DNA of 64,000 nt. Origin: Plecoglossus altivelis. Lineage: Eukaryota > Chordata > Actinopteri > Osmeriformes > Plecoglossidae. The stretch lies in contig BROE01000017.1 of the NCBI GenBank assembly GCA_036571765.1, positions 445,778 to 509,777 on the forward strand, read 5' to 3'. The notes under the pieces are model-generated. The model made no database searches, was not told the DNA's origin, and saw nothing but the letters and a program-made list of their open reading frames with translations. Positions 22,793 to 33,210 of this stretch are shown here, in pieces. Positions within the stretch are counted from its first letter, which is position 1; the number at the start of each line of letters is the position of its first letter. The position numbers and the translations under genes were made by a program.

Positions 22793-23430
22793 GCTCCAGT
22801 CCCTGCTCCTGTCCCTGTCCCAGCTCCTGTCCCCATCCCAGCTCCTGTCCCCGTCCCAGCTCCTGTCCCTGTCAAAGTTCCTGTCCCTGCTCCTGTCTCT
22901 GTCCCAGCTCCTGTCCCCGTCCCAGCTCTTGTCCCCATCCCAGCTCCTGTCCCTGTCAAAGCTCCTGTCCCTGCTCCTGTCCCTGTCCCAGCTCTTGTCC
23001 CCATCCCAGCTCCTGTCCCTGTCAAAGCTCCTGTCCCTGCTCCTGTCCCTGTCCCAGCTCCTGTCTCCGTCCCAGCTCCTGTCCCCGTCAAAGCTCCTGT
23101 CCCTGTCCCAGCTCCTGTCCCTGTCCCAGCTCCTGTCCCAGTCAAAGCTCCTGCCCCAGCTCCAGTCCCTGTCCAGGCTCCAGTCCCTGTTCAAGCTCCT
23201 GCCCCAGCTCCAGTCCCTGTCCAGGCTCCAGTCCCTGTTCAAGCTCCTGTCCCAGCTCCTGTTCCTGTCCCAGCTCATGTCCAAGCTCCTATCTCAGCTC
23301 CCGTTCCTGTCCCAGCTCATGTCCCATCTGCCGTACCAGCTCCTGTCCCTTTTCCTGTTCCTGTTTGTGTACTTGTTCTTTTTCCTGGTCCTGTCCCAGT
23401 TCCTACTCTTGTCCCTGTTCCAGTCCTTGT
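22793..23430 (+). repeat. 18-bp minisatellite, unit CAGCTCCTGTCCCTGTCC
   Basis: About 640 bp of tandem CAGCTCCTGTCCC(T/C)GTCC units with AAAGCTCCTG, CAGGCTCCAGTCC and TTCAAGCTCC variants. The 18-bp unit is a multiple of three and lacks stops, leaving long frames open on both strands (178 and 197 codons, Arg/Asp/Ser-rich or Leu/Ser-rich). These are repeat translations. Confidence 0.95.
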
Positions 23431-24334
23431 CTGTGAGTAGCATCTCTTCTCGTTCCTCTGAGAGAGAGAGGCTGTCATCCTTCTATCTTAAAATACCTTC
23501 TTCAATCCCGTCATCGTTCTAACTAATTATCTGAGCTGTACTGATCAAAGAGGGGGCACCTTCACCTCCACACACACACACATGCACACACACATACACA
23601 CACACTCTCATGCACACACATGCACACACACACATGGACTCGTGCACACACACTCACACACCCAGATAGAAGAGCTGTCACTGCTCCAATGGTAGCAAAG
23701 ATATCAAGTCTAGATATCAAGTCTAGCAAGCCACTGAGATACAAACACACACACATTTATCCAACATATTGTAGATGATTAGGAGACAAAACATTGAGAG
23801 TCAGAACACAGACCTAAGTGCCTATCATCTGTCTAAAACAGCCTGTGTGTGTATGTGTGCTGTCTGTTGTTTCAGAAGACAACAGAACAACCGGCACTTC
23901 TGAAGGGACTCAATTATTTCAGCAACACATCTATGATCAGGTGCACCAGTTATGAAGTGGTTGGAGGAGATGGGTGACTGGTGTTTTTGTCTCATAAACA
24001 AACCCCACCCACCCACACATGCACACACGCAACACACACACATGCAAACATATGTGTCACTGCACATCAGGGAGCTAATTACCATCACCTGTGCCTGTGT
24101 TAACTACTGCCTCCATCCAATCAACTATCTTGCTGCTAATTGGCTTTTTTCCATCTACTCAAGACTGGGAGTAGTCATATTAATGTGTCACCTGAGGATG
24201 GTAAAGCTGCTGCAACCTCAGCAGGATGGGCCAATCAGAGGCCTTGATCTGGGCAGGGCTGCATACATTAACAACAACACAACAAAATGGAAGAGAGGAG
24301 AAGGGAGGGGATTACTGCTGGAGACCTGAGATGG

Positions 24335-24545
24335 GGATGTGTGTTTGTGTCAGAGTGTGTATGTGTGTCGGAGTGTGTGTGTGTCAGAGTGGGTACATGT
24401 GTCAGAGTGTGTGTGTGTGTTAGTGTGTATATGTGTCAGAGTGTGTGTGTCTGTCAGAGTGTGCGTGTGTCAGAGTGTGTGTGTGTTTGCGTGCGTGTGT
24501 CCGAGTGCACATGTGTGTCCAGAGTGTGTGTCTGTGTTTAACGTG
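24335..24545 (+). repeat. GTGTGTCAGA minisatellite/GT-rich tract
   Basis: GTGTGTCAGAGTGTGTATGTG-type units at 18-30 bp spacing. Confidence 0.8.
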
Positions 24546-24606
24546 ATTGATTTTACTTCAGCGGGTACAGAAGTGAGGACAGGCTGGCAGAGAGGGTACA
24601 ACCTAG

Positions 24607-24775
24607 AGAGAGAGACAGAGAGACAGAGAGACAGAGAGACAGAGAGACAGAGAGACAGAGAGACAGAGAGACAGAGAGACAGAGAGACAGAGAGACAGAC
24701 AGAGACAGACAGAGACAGACAGAGACAGACAGAGACAGACAGAGACAGACAGAGACAGACAGAGAGCAGAAGAGA
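24607..24775 (+). repeat. (GAGACAGA)n then (GACAGACAGAGA)n
   Basis: An 8-bp unit repeated for about 90 bp switches near 24695 to a 12-bp unit. Frames encoding RETERQRD repeats arise from it. Confidence 0.92.
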
Positions 24776-25179
24776 GAGAGAGAGGAAGCAGGGGGAGAGA
24801 GACAGAGAGTCACAGAGCGAGAGACAGAGAGAGAGGGAAGTGGGGTGAGAGAGTGACAGAGAGAGAGGGAAAGACAGAGAAAGAGACAGAGATAGGGAAA
24901 AGGGGAAGAGGGAGAGAGGGAGAGAGGGTGGAAGAGGCCCTGTCCCAGCCTTCTGTAAAACATTCAACTGTAGACTAAATGCAGACTGAGCCAGTGCTCA
25001 CACCTTACAACACAAACAACATTCATCTTTCTTCATATTGGCTTTATATTTGTAATGCTCATAACAGCATGAACGGCTGGGGCTTGAAACGATTTACAAA
25101 AAATATTTATGTACCAGTATTTGTAATAATGGATCTGTCTGTGAAAGAGTGGCAAGCTGCACAGGACGCCCCAGTAGGT

Positions 25180-25250
25180 CTGCTCCATAGGGATCAAACC
25201 CAGGTCATCTGCTAGTCAAGCCTGACACCAACATTAGACCAAAACCTAAT
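25180..25250 (-). mobile_element. tRNA-like (SINE-type) remnant
   Basis: The minus strand reads TGGTCTAATGTTGGTGTC (A-box-like), then GACCTGGGTTTGATCCC (B-box-like, GGTTTGATCC) about 40 nt later, the spacing of a tRNA gene. The flanks do not form a clear acceptor stem. Likely a tRNA-derived SINE head or a tRNA pseudogene. Confidence 0.35.
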
Positions 25251-25539
25251 TCCCAAGATTTGTCTCACTCTGACCCCCAGACACACATCACACAAACACA
25301 TGTACACACACACCCTTAATTACACACCTATGCAGATGCACATACTACACGCGGACACAAACACACACACACAGGCACACACCTGACAACTACGTGTTGA
25401 AGCAGTCTCCCAGAGCCTTGCCGTGTCAACAGCCAATCAGATCAAACTAGGAGCAGAGGAGAGATCAAACTGACCCCCCTGACCCCCGCTATCTAATGAT
25501 GTAGACAGATGAGGGGGAAGGGGAGGGGGGGGGGGTACT

Positions 25540-25880
25540 CTAGTTGGAAGAGGGCAGAGCAGGGAGGAGTGGAAAAGGAAGAGAGAGCGATAGGAGGGGA
25601 GAAGGAAAGGAGAAAGAGATGCAGGTCTGAAGAACTGAGACAGAATGAGGTGTAGCTTTATCTAGGACGTACCCCGAGGAGACCACACGCACCTCCCACA
25701 ATACAGACAGGAGAGGGAGGAAGGAAGGAGGGATGGAGGGAAGGAAGCAGGGAAGGAAGGAAGGCAGATGGGATATCGACTGAGAGCAAAAGACAAAGCA
25801 GAGAGGAAGAGAGCAGGTGAAAGAGACAGGGAAAAAGGAGGAAGAAAGAGGAGAGAGAGAAAGAGGGCAAGGGAACACCA
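25540..25880 (+). repeat. Purine-rich low-complexity tract
   Basis: GGAAGGAAGG and GAGAGAGG segments, with a short complex stretch at 25625-25700. A C run follows at 25966-25982. Confidence 0.75.
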
Positions 25881-26479
25881 GACAGAGAGAGGATTGTACT
25901 CACATCACGTCCTGTTATAAGGCAAAAAAGGGTGAGTAGTAAAATCCTCCCTTTTACAGCCTGCACCCCCCCCCCCCCCCCCGCCTACCTACATATGTGT
26001 GTTTACTCATACAATATTAAACAGGTAGTATAGAGAGTCATAAAAAGAGCTGGTGTTAGTGTATTTGTGTGTGTACGTGTGTGTGCAAGTGTGTGAGTGC
26101 AAGTGTGTTTGTGTCATAGTAAATTATAGATCAGTATTGATCCTCTTTTCCTTCCCTCTCAGAAGGAGCAAGACAGCATCACTAACACATGCACCCAACA
26201 CACACACACGCCCTCACACACTCTTTCCTTCACACAATCCATTGGAGAACTATATAACATTCTATTGGAATAGAATAAAAACAGAACAAGGAGAAAAAGC
26301 AAAACACACAGTCAGATCTATCGTCCCACGCGCACACGCACACACATACACACACACACAGGTCCCATGAGTATGCCCCCTCCACTCTTTAAGCCCTCTT
26401 CAAAGCGAGTGAGCGGTCTCAGAAGAAGGAGAGAGAGGGAGGGCCCTCTCTGTCTCTCTCCTTTCATGCTCTATCCATC

Positions 26480-26570
26480 TTGTTAGCCCCCCGCTCCTCG
26501 GCTCAAGCCCTCCTAATTCAATTAATGTTTCCTCAAACAAAACCTCACACGCCTGCAGTCTAACAGCACC
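26480..26570. promoter_or_regulatory. Small complex island with TAAT motif
   Basis: CCTCCTAATTCAATTAATGTTTCCTC, with an AGGAAAC-type ETS/STAT-like word, lies between repeat tracts. Confidence 0.25.
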
Positions 26571-26574
26571 ACAG

Positions 26575-26885
26575 GAGAGAGCTGAGGGAGGAGGAGCGAA
26601 GAGGAGAGAGGTAAGCAGGAAAGCTGATGGAGGAGGAAAAAAGAAGAGACGAGAGGAGAAGAGAAGGGAGAGAAGAGGAGAGGAGGAGAGGAGGGAGACG
26701 AGAGGAGGGAGAGAAGAGGAGGACAGAAGAGCTAAGAAAAGAAGTGGAGACAAGGAGAGAGGAGGAGACGAGAGGAGATTAGGAGCAGAGAGGGGTGCAG
26801 TGGAAGAGAGGAGAGAGGAGGAGAGAGAGAGCAGAGGAGGAACAGAGGGAAAAGTGGAGGCGAGTAGAAGAGAAGAGCGGTGGAG
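26575..26885 (+). repeat. Polypurine tract
   Basis: About 310 bp of GAGGAGAGGAGGAGA-type purine repeat. Confidence 0.85.
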
Positions 26886-27239
26886 ATAACTTAGTCAAGA
26901 ACTCTGAATAGATGGTGGGAGAGAGGAGTGTTGGTGGGATGGATAAGTCAACCTAACACTCAGAATCATCCCTCCCTCCTTCCATCCCCTCCCTCAATCT
27001 TAAAGTCCTTTAATGCGTGTATAGAAATGCTAATGTTCTACACTGTTCAGCTCCATCCTCTATTGTGCGTTTTAATGGAGAGTAGCCAGTCTGCATTCTT
27101 TCTATCTCTGGACTGAGGAGGGATGGAGAGAGGAAAGGAAGATGGGATAGAGGGAGCAGGGAGTAAGAAAGAGGTATTACACTATTCTACCCACCCTGTG
27201 AGTCTGAAATGACTCAGTGCTGACAGGGTGATGTCGGAA

Positions 27240-27590
27240 CAGGTTGAGAGAGAGGAGAGGAGCGGAGGAGGCGAGGAGAGGAGAGGAGAAAAAGAGGAGG
27301 AGAGGTAGGGTGACAAGGAGGAAGGAAGAAGAGGAGGAAAGGAAAGAAGCAAAGGGGCAGAAAAGTGAGAAGAGCTGGAGCGGAGAAGAACAGAAGAAGA
27401 GAACAAGAGGAGAGGGGGAGAGAGGAGGAAAGGAGGAGAGGAAATGAAAGGGAAATAGAGAAAAGGAGAACAGAAAATTGAATGAGAGAAAGAGAAGAGA
27501 AGGACAGGAGGAGAAAAGGTGGCAGGAGGAGAGGAAAGGAGAGGATGAAAGGAAAGGAAGTCAGATGAGAGAAGGAGATGAGCAGAGAAG
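27240..27590 (+). repeat. Polypurine tract
   Basis: About 350 bp of GAGGAGAAAGGAGGA-type purine repeat with almost no pyrimidine on the plus strand. Confidence 0.88.
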
Positions 27591-27994
27591 ATGACCTCAT
27601 TTTAGACGATTCCAAAGCAAAGTTTGGGTCATGTGTTGGTGTGTGTGTGGGACGGATCATCTCTTATGTGTGTTCATATTGATAATGATGATGATGATGA
27701 TTTTCTGTGTGAGTGCGTGTGAGCATGTGTGTGTACAGGGCCATCTCCATGCACCCTGCAGTAGTATGTGGGAAACTTGAAAGCAGCAGATGTAATCACC
27801 TATTAAAATGCAGCATCACATCCTCCATTACCTCTGCTATAAGACCTGCCCCTCATAAACCTGCGGGAGTGTGTGTATACGTGTGTGTGTGGGTGTGGGT
27901 GTGTGTGCATGCTACCCTCAGGCTTATTGCAATGGCCTTATTTAAGTGTCATTTACCAGACCTATTTTTATAGATAGAGCTCAGTGTGGGTGTT

Positions 27995-28001
<7 letters not shown>

Positions 28002-28033
<32 letters not shown>

Positions 28034-28197
28034 AATACATTGAGAGACTGAGAGAAAGAGTGAAAGACAGCAAATGAGGGAAAGAGAAAGGGTGGAGGGT
28101 TGGGGTGTAAAGGGAGCAGGAGAGAAAAAAGTGAGAGACAGGAAGAGAAAGAGAGACACAGAGAAAGAGAGAGAGAGGGAAGGAAATAAAGAGAGGG

Positions 28198-28232
<35 letters not shown>
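28002..28232 (+). repeat. (GT)n-(GA)n compound and GA-rich region
   Basis: GTGTGTGTGTG passes directly into GAGAGAGAGA at 28011, followed by purine-rich DNA and a second (GA)n at 28202-28232. Confidence 0.88.
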
Positions 28233-28235
<3 letters not shown>

Positions 28236-28353
28236 TGGGGAAATCAAGTGGGTTCTTTTCGATGAAAGAGAAGTTGCTAAGCATACAATGAGGTCCAGAC
28301 ACCAGCACATCAGTGGTTTACACTGACTTCTTACGTCCCACACCCCACTGCTG

Positions 28354-28354
<1 letters not shown>

Positions 28355-28388
<34 letters not shown>
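28355..28388 (+). repeat. (CA)n microsatellite
   Basis: A pure CA tract of about 17 units. Confidence 0.9.
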
Positions 28389-28390
<2 letters not shown>

Positions 28391-28609
28391 TACAAACAAT
28401 GGGCTCAGAGTAAATCAAAACCAAGCCACAGGCCTTTGTAAAAGAAAGTTGAGGAGGAGGAGAAAAGGAGGAGGAGAGAAGGAGGGAACAGGAGACAGGG
28501 CAGAGGAGAGGAAGAGAAAGAGGGAGGAAGAGGAGGAAGAGGAAGGAGGAGAAGAGAGGAGGTGAAGAGAGGACTGGAGGAGGAGGGGCTGCTAACTAAA
28601 AGCAGAAGT

Positions 28610-28735
28610 CAGAGGAGATAATGGCTGGCAAGGAGCTGACATGTTTGTCATCTGAAAACTATGTTTTGCAGAGCCAAGAAAACAAACATTTCAGAACGGC
28701 AATTTAACAGTCCTGCTATTATTAAGACGGAGAGA
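28610..28735. promoter_or_regulatory. Candidate regulatory island in intron 6
   Basis: Repeat-free sequence including GAGATAATGGCTGGCAAGG, CATCTGAAAACTATG and GCCAAGAAAACAAACATTTC (forkhead-like AAACAAACA), ending CTATTATTAAGACGG. It is sharply bounded by purine repeats. Confidence 0.38.
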
Positions 28736-28744
28736 AAGAGAGTG

Positions 28745-28990
28745 AGACAGAGAGAGAGAGAAAGAGGCAGATCTGGGAGGGTCGAAAAGTGATATTTAAA
28801 CCCGTCTGCACTAAAACAGCACAATAAATAATATCATTGTTGTCCCTGAACTAAGAGAACAACAGAGCTGGAAGAGGAGAAGGGAGGAGAGGGGGGCCGA
28901 GAGAGGAGAGGGGGGCCAGGAGAGGAGAGGGGGGCCAAGAGAGGAGAGAGGAGGAGAAGGGAGGAGAGGGGGGCCGAGAGAGGAGAGGGG
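28745..28990 (+). repeat. Duplicated block left of gap, copy A
   Basis: Contains CCGTCTGCACTAAAACAGCAC, then AATAATATCATTGTTGTCC and a GGGGGGCCGAGAGAGGAGA purine array. The same order recurs at 29160-29400 across the gap. Confidence 0.85.
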
Positions 28991-29151
28991 NNNNNNNNNN
29001 NNNNNNNNNNNNNNNNNNNNNNNNNNNNNNNNNNNNNNNNNNNNNNNNNNNNNNNNNNNNNNNNNNNNNNNNNNNNNNNNNNNNNNNNNNNNNNNNNNNN
29101 NNNNNNNNNNNNNNNNNNNNNNNNNNNNNNNNNNNNNNNNNNNNNNNNNNN
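28991..29151. other. Assembly gap (161 N)
   Basis: A run of N inside a purine-rich, duplicated region. Confidence 0.99.
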
Positions 29152-29159
29152 GGAGCGAT

Positions 29160-29400
29160 AGCAGAGAGAGAGAGAAAGAGGCCAGCCTTGGGAGGGGGAG
29201 AAAGTGTACTTTACCCCCGTCTGCACTAAAACAGCACAAGTAATAATATCATTGTTGTCCTGAACTAATGAGAAACACCAGAGCTGGAAGAGGAGAAGGG
29301 AGGGAGGGGGGCCGGAGGAGAAGGAGAGGGGGCAGGAGAGGAAGGGGGGCGCCAAGAGAGGAGAGAGAGGAGAGGGAGGAGAGGGGGCCGAGAGAGAGAA
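29160..29400 (+). repeat. Duplicated block right of gap, copy B
   Basis: Matches copy A in order but with many scattered single-base indels and homopolymer differences (for example CAAGTAATAATATC versus CAATAAATAATATC). This suits either an error-rich contig end or an alternative haplotype. Confidence 0.85.
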
Positions 29401-29810
29401 AAAACGGGGGAGAAGAGGTGGGGCTAAGAGACGAGGGAGGGGAGGAAGGGGCGCCTAGAGAGAGGAGAGGGGGGCAGAGGAGGATGATGAGGAGAAGGGG
29501 GGCAAGGAGAGGAAGAGAATCGGAAGATGGGGGGCTAAGAGCAGAGAGGGAGGAGAGGGGAGCAAGAGAGGAGAGGGGAGAAGATGGGGCAAGAGAGGAG
29601 AGGGAGGAGAGGGGACCGAGACGAAGAGAGAGGAGGGGAAGGGGCAGAGAGAGGAGAAGGAGGAGAGGGGGCAAGAGGAGGAGAGGGGAGAGAGGGGGCA
29701 AGAGGAGGAGGGTGGGAGGAGAGGGGGCCGGGAGAGGAGAGGGGAGGAGAGGGGGACAGGGAGAGGAAAAGGGAGGGTTTAGAGAGGGAGGAAAGGAGGA
29801 ACAGAGAGAA
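29280..29810 (+). repeat. Long polypurine tract
   Basis: More than 500 bp of almost uninterrupted purine on the plus strand (GGGGGCAAGAGAGGAGA-type units). Long frames on both strands are Arg/Glu/Gly or Pro/Leu/Ser translations of the repeat. Confidence 0.9.
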
Positions 29811-29954
29811 CATAACAAGCAGATCTTTCATATTTTGTTCAGAATCTGGAGGACAATCTAGGATCATCCTTTTCTCTAATAAACGTAGCAGTTTGACAAC
29901 GCGTTGACAAGTGTGCATGCAGCTCCAATCTCCAGCTTCAGCAGTGTGTGTGTC

Positions 29955-29985
29955 TGCGTGTGTGTGTGTGTGTGTGTGTGTATGC
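29955..29985 (+). repeat. (GT)n microsatellite
   Basis: GT repeat of about 12-13 units, followed by GTATGCGTGTG. Confidence 0.85.
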
Positions 29986-30029
29986 GTGTGCAGACTTTGT
30001 CCTCTCTCCCTGGCTCCTTGATGAGGGGA

Positions 30030-30200
30030 AAATAGTGCTAATACAGCATTCAAGCTTTTCTTTTCAAATTAACCCAATAAAACACAAGTTTCCCTTCACT
30101 GTAAAACCTTAATAAGCCATAAAAAAGTGTCTAACATTTATAATACAGGGGAGTCAATAAAAAAGCACTTCCCATGCAAGGTTAGGGAGGTGAGGGTGAA
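30030..30200. promoter_or_regulatory. AT-rich complex island
   Basis: TAATACAGCATTCAAGC, AAATTAACCCAATAAAAC and CCTTAATAAGCCATAAAAAAG, without simple repeats. Confidence 0.3.
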
Positions 30201-30434
30201 AATTGTTCAGTTAGCAAAAGGCTCTCTTGCTCTTTCCCTCCCCCCCTCTATCTCTCTTTCAGTTTGTCTATATCTAAAAGGGAGGGATAGAAGGACAGAC
30301 AGGAGTGAGCTAGAGGGAGGGATAGGCGGAGAGCGAGAGAAAGAGAGGGAGTGAGAGAGGTGGAGAGAGAGGGATGGACGGAGAGAGATGAAGGAAGAAA
30401 GAGAGGGGAAGGAAGCGAAGGGTTTATCCTGGTA

Positions 30435-30605
30435 CAGAACATCATGGTTCAGCAGATATTGTGGAAGCTCACGGAATTCTTGGCGGACCTCCACTTCCAG
30501 GATAGGCTAGCCACATCGGCCAATCGTAAAGCTGCATGTGGAAAACACTGATTTTTTAAAGACTGCCATAATTTATTGCCTGCACTACTGACGAAGGTTT
30601 TGGGA
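30435..30605. promoter_or_regulatory. Candidate regulatory island in intron 6
   Basis: Repeat-free GC/AT-balanced sequence including CACATCGGCCAATCGTAAAG (CCAAT box), GATTTTTTAAAGACTGCCATAATTTATTGCC and GGAAAACACTG. Confidence 0.35.
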
Positions 30606-30729
30606 CAGAGGGATGGAAGGAGGAAGGGAGAGATGAGGAGAGAGGGAGCGAGAAAAATTCAGATGTGTATTCATGTGTGTGAACATAAAAACAAACAACC
30701 AAAACACAATAACTTACCATAAACACTGC

Positions 30730-30731
<2 letters not shown>

Positions 30732-30790
<59 letters not shown>

Positions 30791-30842
30791 TCTCTCTCTA
30801 TCTCTCTCTCACACACACACACACATGCACACACACACACAC
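30732..30842 (+). repeat. (CT)n-(CA)n compound microsatellite
   Basis: A (CT)19 tract passes into (CA)n, then CT and CA blocks again. Confidence 0.92.
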
Positions 30843-31039
30843 AGACCCCACCTGGACTGGAATGCCTGGTGAAGGTCATGGAGGTAGAGAGAGGGAAATG
30901 GCGTGTGTGAGGCCGACACACAGCACCCTCTTTCCTACCATTGTCACGCAGCCCTCATTACAGAACACACGATTGTCGACTCTTCCTGAACAAATTATAA
31001 AAAGAAACAAGAAATCTACACGCCCTGCCTGTCTGACTG

Positions 31040-31185
31040 ACTGATTATCTGACTGGCTGCCTGTTTGTTTACTGGCTGGCCTGCTTATCTGGCTGCCTGT
31101 TTTCCTGACTGCTTCCCTACCTGTCTGTGAGCCTGCCTGCCTGCCTGCCTGCTTGTCTGTCTGTCTGTCTGTCTATCTTGAGAAC
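31040..31185 (+). repeat. CTGCCTGT-type tetranucleotide repeat
   Basis: Degenerate CTGACTGGCTGCCTGTTTG units, then pure CCTG and CTGT tetranucleotides at 31130-31173. Confidence 0.85.
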
Positions 31186-31820
31186 TGCCTGTCTTAGGTA
31201 ATGGAGTTGCAGCTACAAAACTCCCCAGGCTTTCAACAGTTTTTCAGAGTAGAGGAATGTTGGCATGGAGACAAACAAATCAAATTTCAAAACATAGAGC
31301 TCCCTCTCTCTCTTCCTCTACCCCCCTCTCTTTCTCCCTCTTTCTCTCTTTCTCCCCCTCTCTGTTCCTCCTTTCTTTCTCTCTCTTCCTTCTTTCACTC
31401 TGTCAGTCTTCTAATTACATTCCCTTTCAATGTTCAGATAAGAGAACCAACTCAACTTTTGTAAGTCTCTAACAAATCCTATAACACATGCACACATACA
31501 CACACACACACTCACAGACACACACACAGGGTTACATCATCTGTGGGCGACCTGCCCTGCATCACACAGATGGCGCGGTCTTGTCATCTCCTAAATTCTC
31601 TCACAATACCCGAGGGGCACTTGATTCCGTACTGGGAGCCTAGGGCCACCGTGATGGACGTGTGAGTCTGCAGTCAGCTCTACTGAGTCCCCTCCACCTG
31701 TCTACCTCTGACTGGCCCATCACTACCATGTCTGACTAGGAGCATCTGGCCCTCACAAAGAAATGTTCCATCTCTTCTCTCCTTCCTCCCCTTTCGTTTT
31801 CCTCTCCTCCGTCCTCCACT

Positions 31821-32060
31821 CTATGTTCTCAGTATCCTCTTTCCTTTGATAGATTTCCCATTTTCTCTTGTTCTCCTACTATTACGTCCCTGGCCTGATC
31901 TGGGCCAGGTTGTTGGTGTTTTTGTGTCCATAGGTGTTGGCCCTGAGCTCCAGTCCTCCTGGGAAATTGTCACACCTGCAGATCCTCCCCTCATCAGCAC
32001 CACACTCTTTGCCACACTGGTGGCCCAGTCACACATCGCCAGCTCCACGCTTCTCCTACG
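31821..32060 (-). other. Non-repetitive segment with a 75-codon open frame, unidentified
   Basis: Unusually complex, protein-like sequence amid repeats. The minus-strand frame includes MRGGSAGVTISQEDWSSGPT and MDTKTPTTWPRSGQG. I do not recognise it. Without splice sites or homologues it could be a decayed coding fragment, part of an old element, or chance. Confidence 0.3.
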
Positions 32061-32639
32061 TGCGTTAGTGTGTTAGTGTTGACTCTTGTGTCCAACGCTG
32101 TGTACCCCTGAAACTGGTGGTGTTTTAACTCTACCTGTCTGCCAGCCAGCCTGTCTGCCTGCAAGCCAGCTAGCCAGGCACCAGTAGGTCAACCCATGAC
32201 ACCTACTTCCCTCCTCCTACTTTTCCTCTCCTCCTTTTCCTCCTCCTTTCAGCTCCACTCCTCTCATCTCCTCTCCTACAGTCCTATTCCTCCTCTCATT
32301 TCCTTCTCTTTCTCCCCTCCTCCTCAACCTCCTATTCCCCTCATCCGCCTCCTTCCCCATATCTGGGAGAAAAGACAGATCCTTCGCAAGGCTAGTAGGT
32401 TGGCAACTGCACCAAAGTACACACAAACACACACACACTGCCCCAGGGACAGACATTCCAGATTGTTAGTGGAAAGAGGGGGATGTTGGAGTATGTTTCC
32501 TGTGCCGACCACGCAGAGAGATCTCTAAAACAGGAAGTCATCATCAAAACTGAGAGGGGGGGGTTCTCATCTACATCACAGATATCCAGCACCCACAACA
32601 CAGACAGAAGTACTGCTGACACTGAACTGTAACAGAGGT

Positions 32640-32870
32640 GGAGAGAGTGGAGGTGGTGGGAAAGAGGTGAGGTGGAGGAGGACAGTGGAGAGAGGAGAGA
32701 GAGAGGAGAAGGAGGAGAGGGAGGAGAGGTGGCGGAGAGAGGAGAGAGGGTGGAGACAGAAATAGAGAGGACAGAGACGAGGGAGGACAAACATGGCTGA
32801 CAGCAGAAATGGAATAGAGAGGGAGGAGAGGAGGAGTGACAAAGAGGAAGAGAGGAGGAGAGGAGACAAA
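32640..32870 (+). repeat. Polypurine tract
   Basis: GGTGGAGGAGGACAGTGGAGAGAGG-type purine repeat with a short break at 32775-32815. Confidence 0.8.
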
Positions 32871-33024
32871 CAGAACAGTCTTTATTTATGCTTGTAAGCT
32901 CTTCATTGGGTGTCTGTGTGAAGGCGAGTATTTGAGGAAACACTGCATCATTATAACCCATAATCTACATGACAGGATGCTGGAGAGACACAAGGGCAGA
33001 TAAATCACCTGACAATGATAGTTC

Positions 33025-33210
33025 TGGGAGAGGAGGAGAGGAGGGAGGGGCAGAAGGAGAAAAGGGGGGAGGGAGGGAGAGAAGGGTGGTAGGGGGAAAG
33101 GGGAAGGGAGAACTGAGAGTGAGGAAGGAGGAGGTAGGAGGGAGGGTGAGAAGTGGGAGGGTTAGGGGTGAGGAGAGGGAGGGGAAGGGCAGGGGTGAGG
33201 TGGTAGTCTG
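33025..33210 (+). repeat. Polypurine tract
   Basis: GGGAGGAGGGAGGG-type sequence. Confidence 0.8.

Noticed and set aside
22672..23522. Arg/Asp/Ser-rich and Leu/Ser-rich repeat proteins
   Set aside because: An 18-bp minisatellite without stops on either strand explains them.
24607..24775. CRISPR-like regular repeat
   Set aside because: Eight- and twelve-bp purine units without spacers: a simple microsatellite in vertebrate DNA.
29249..29861. Long Pro/Leu/Ser and Arg/Glu/Gly frames
   Set aside because: Repeat translations of a polypurine tract next to an assembly gap.
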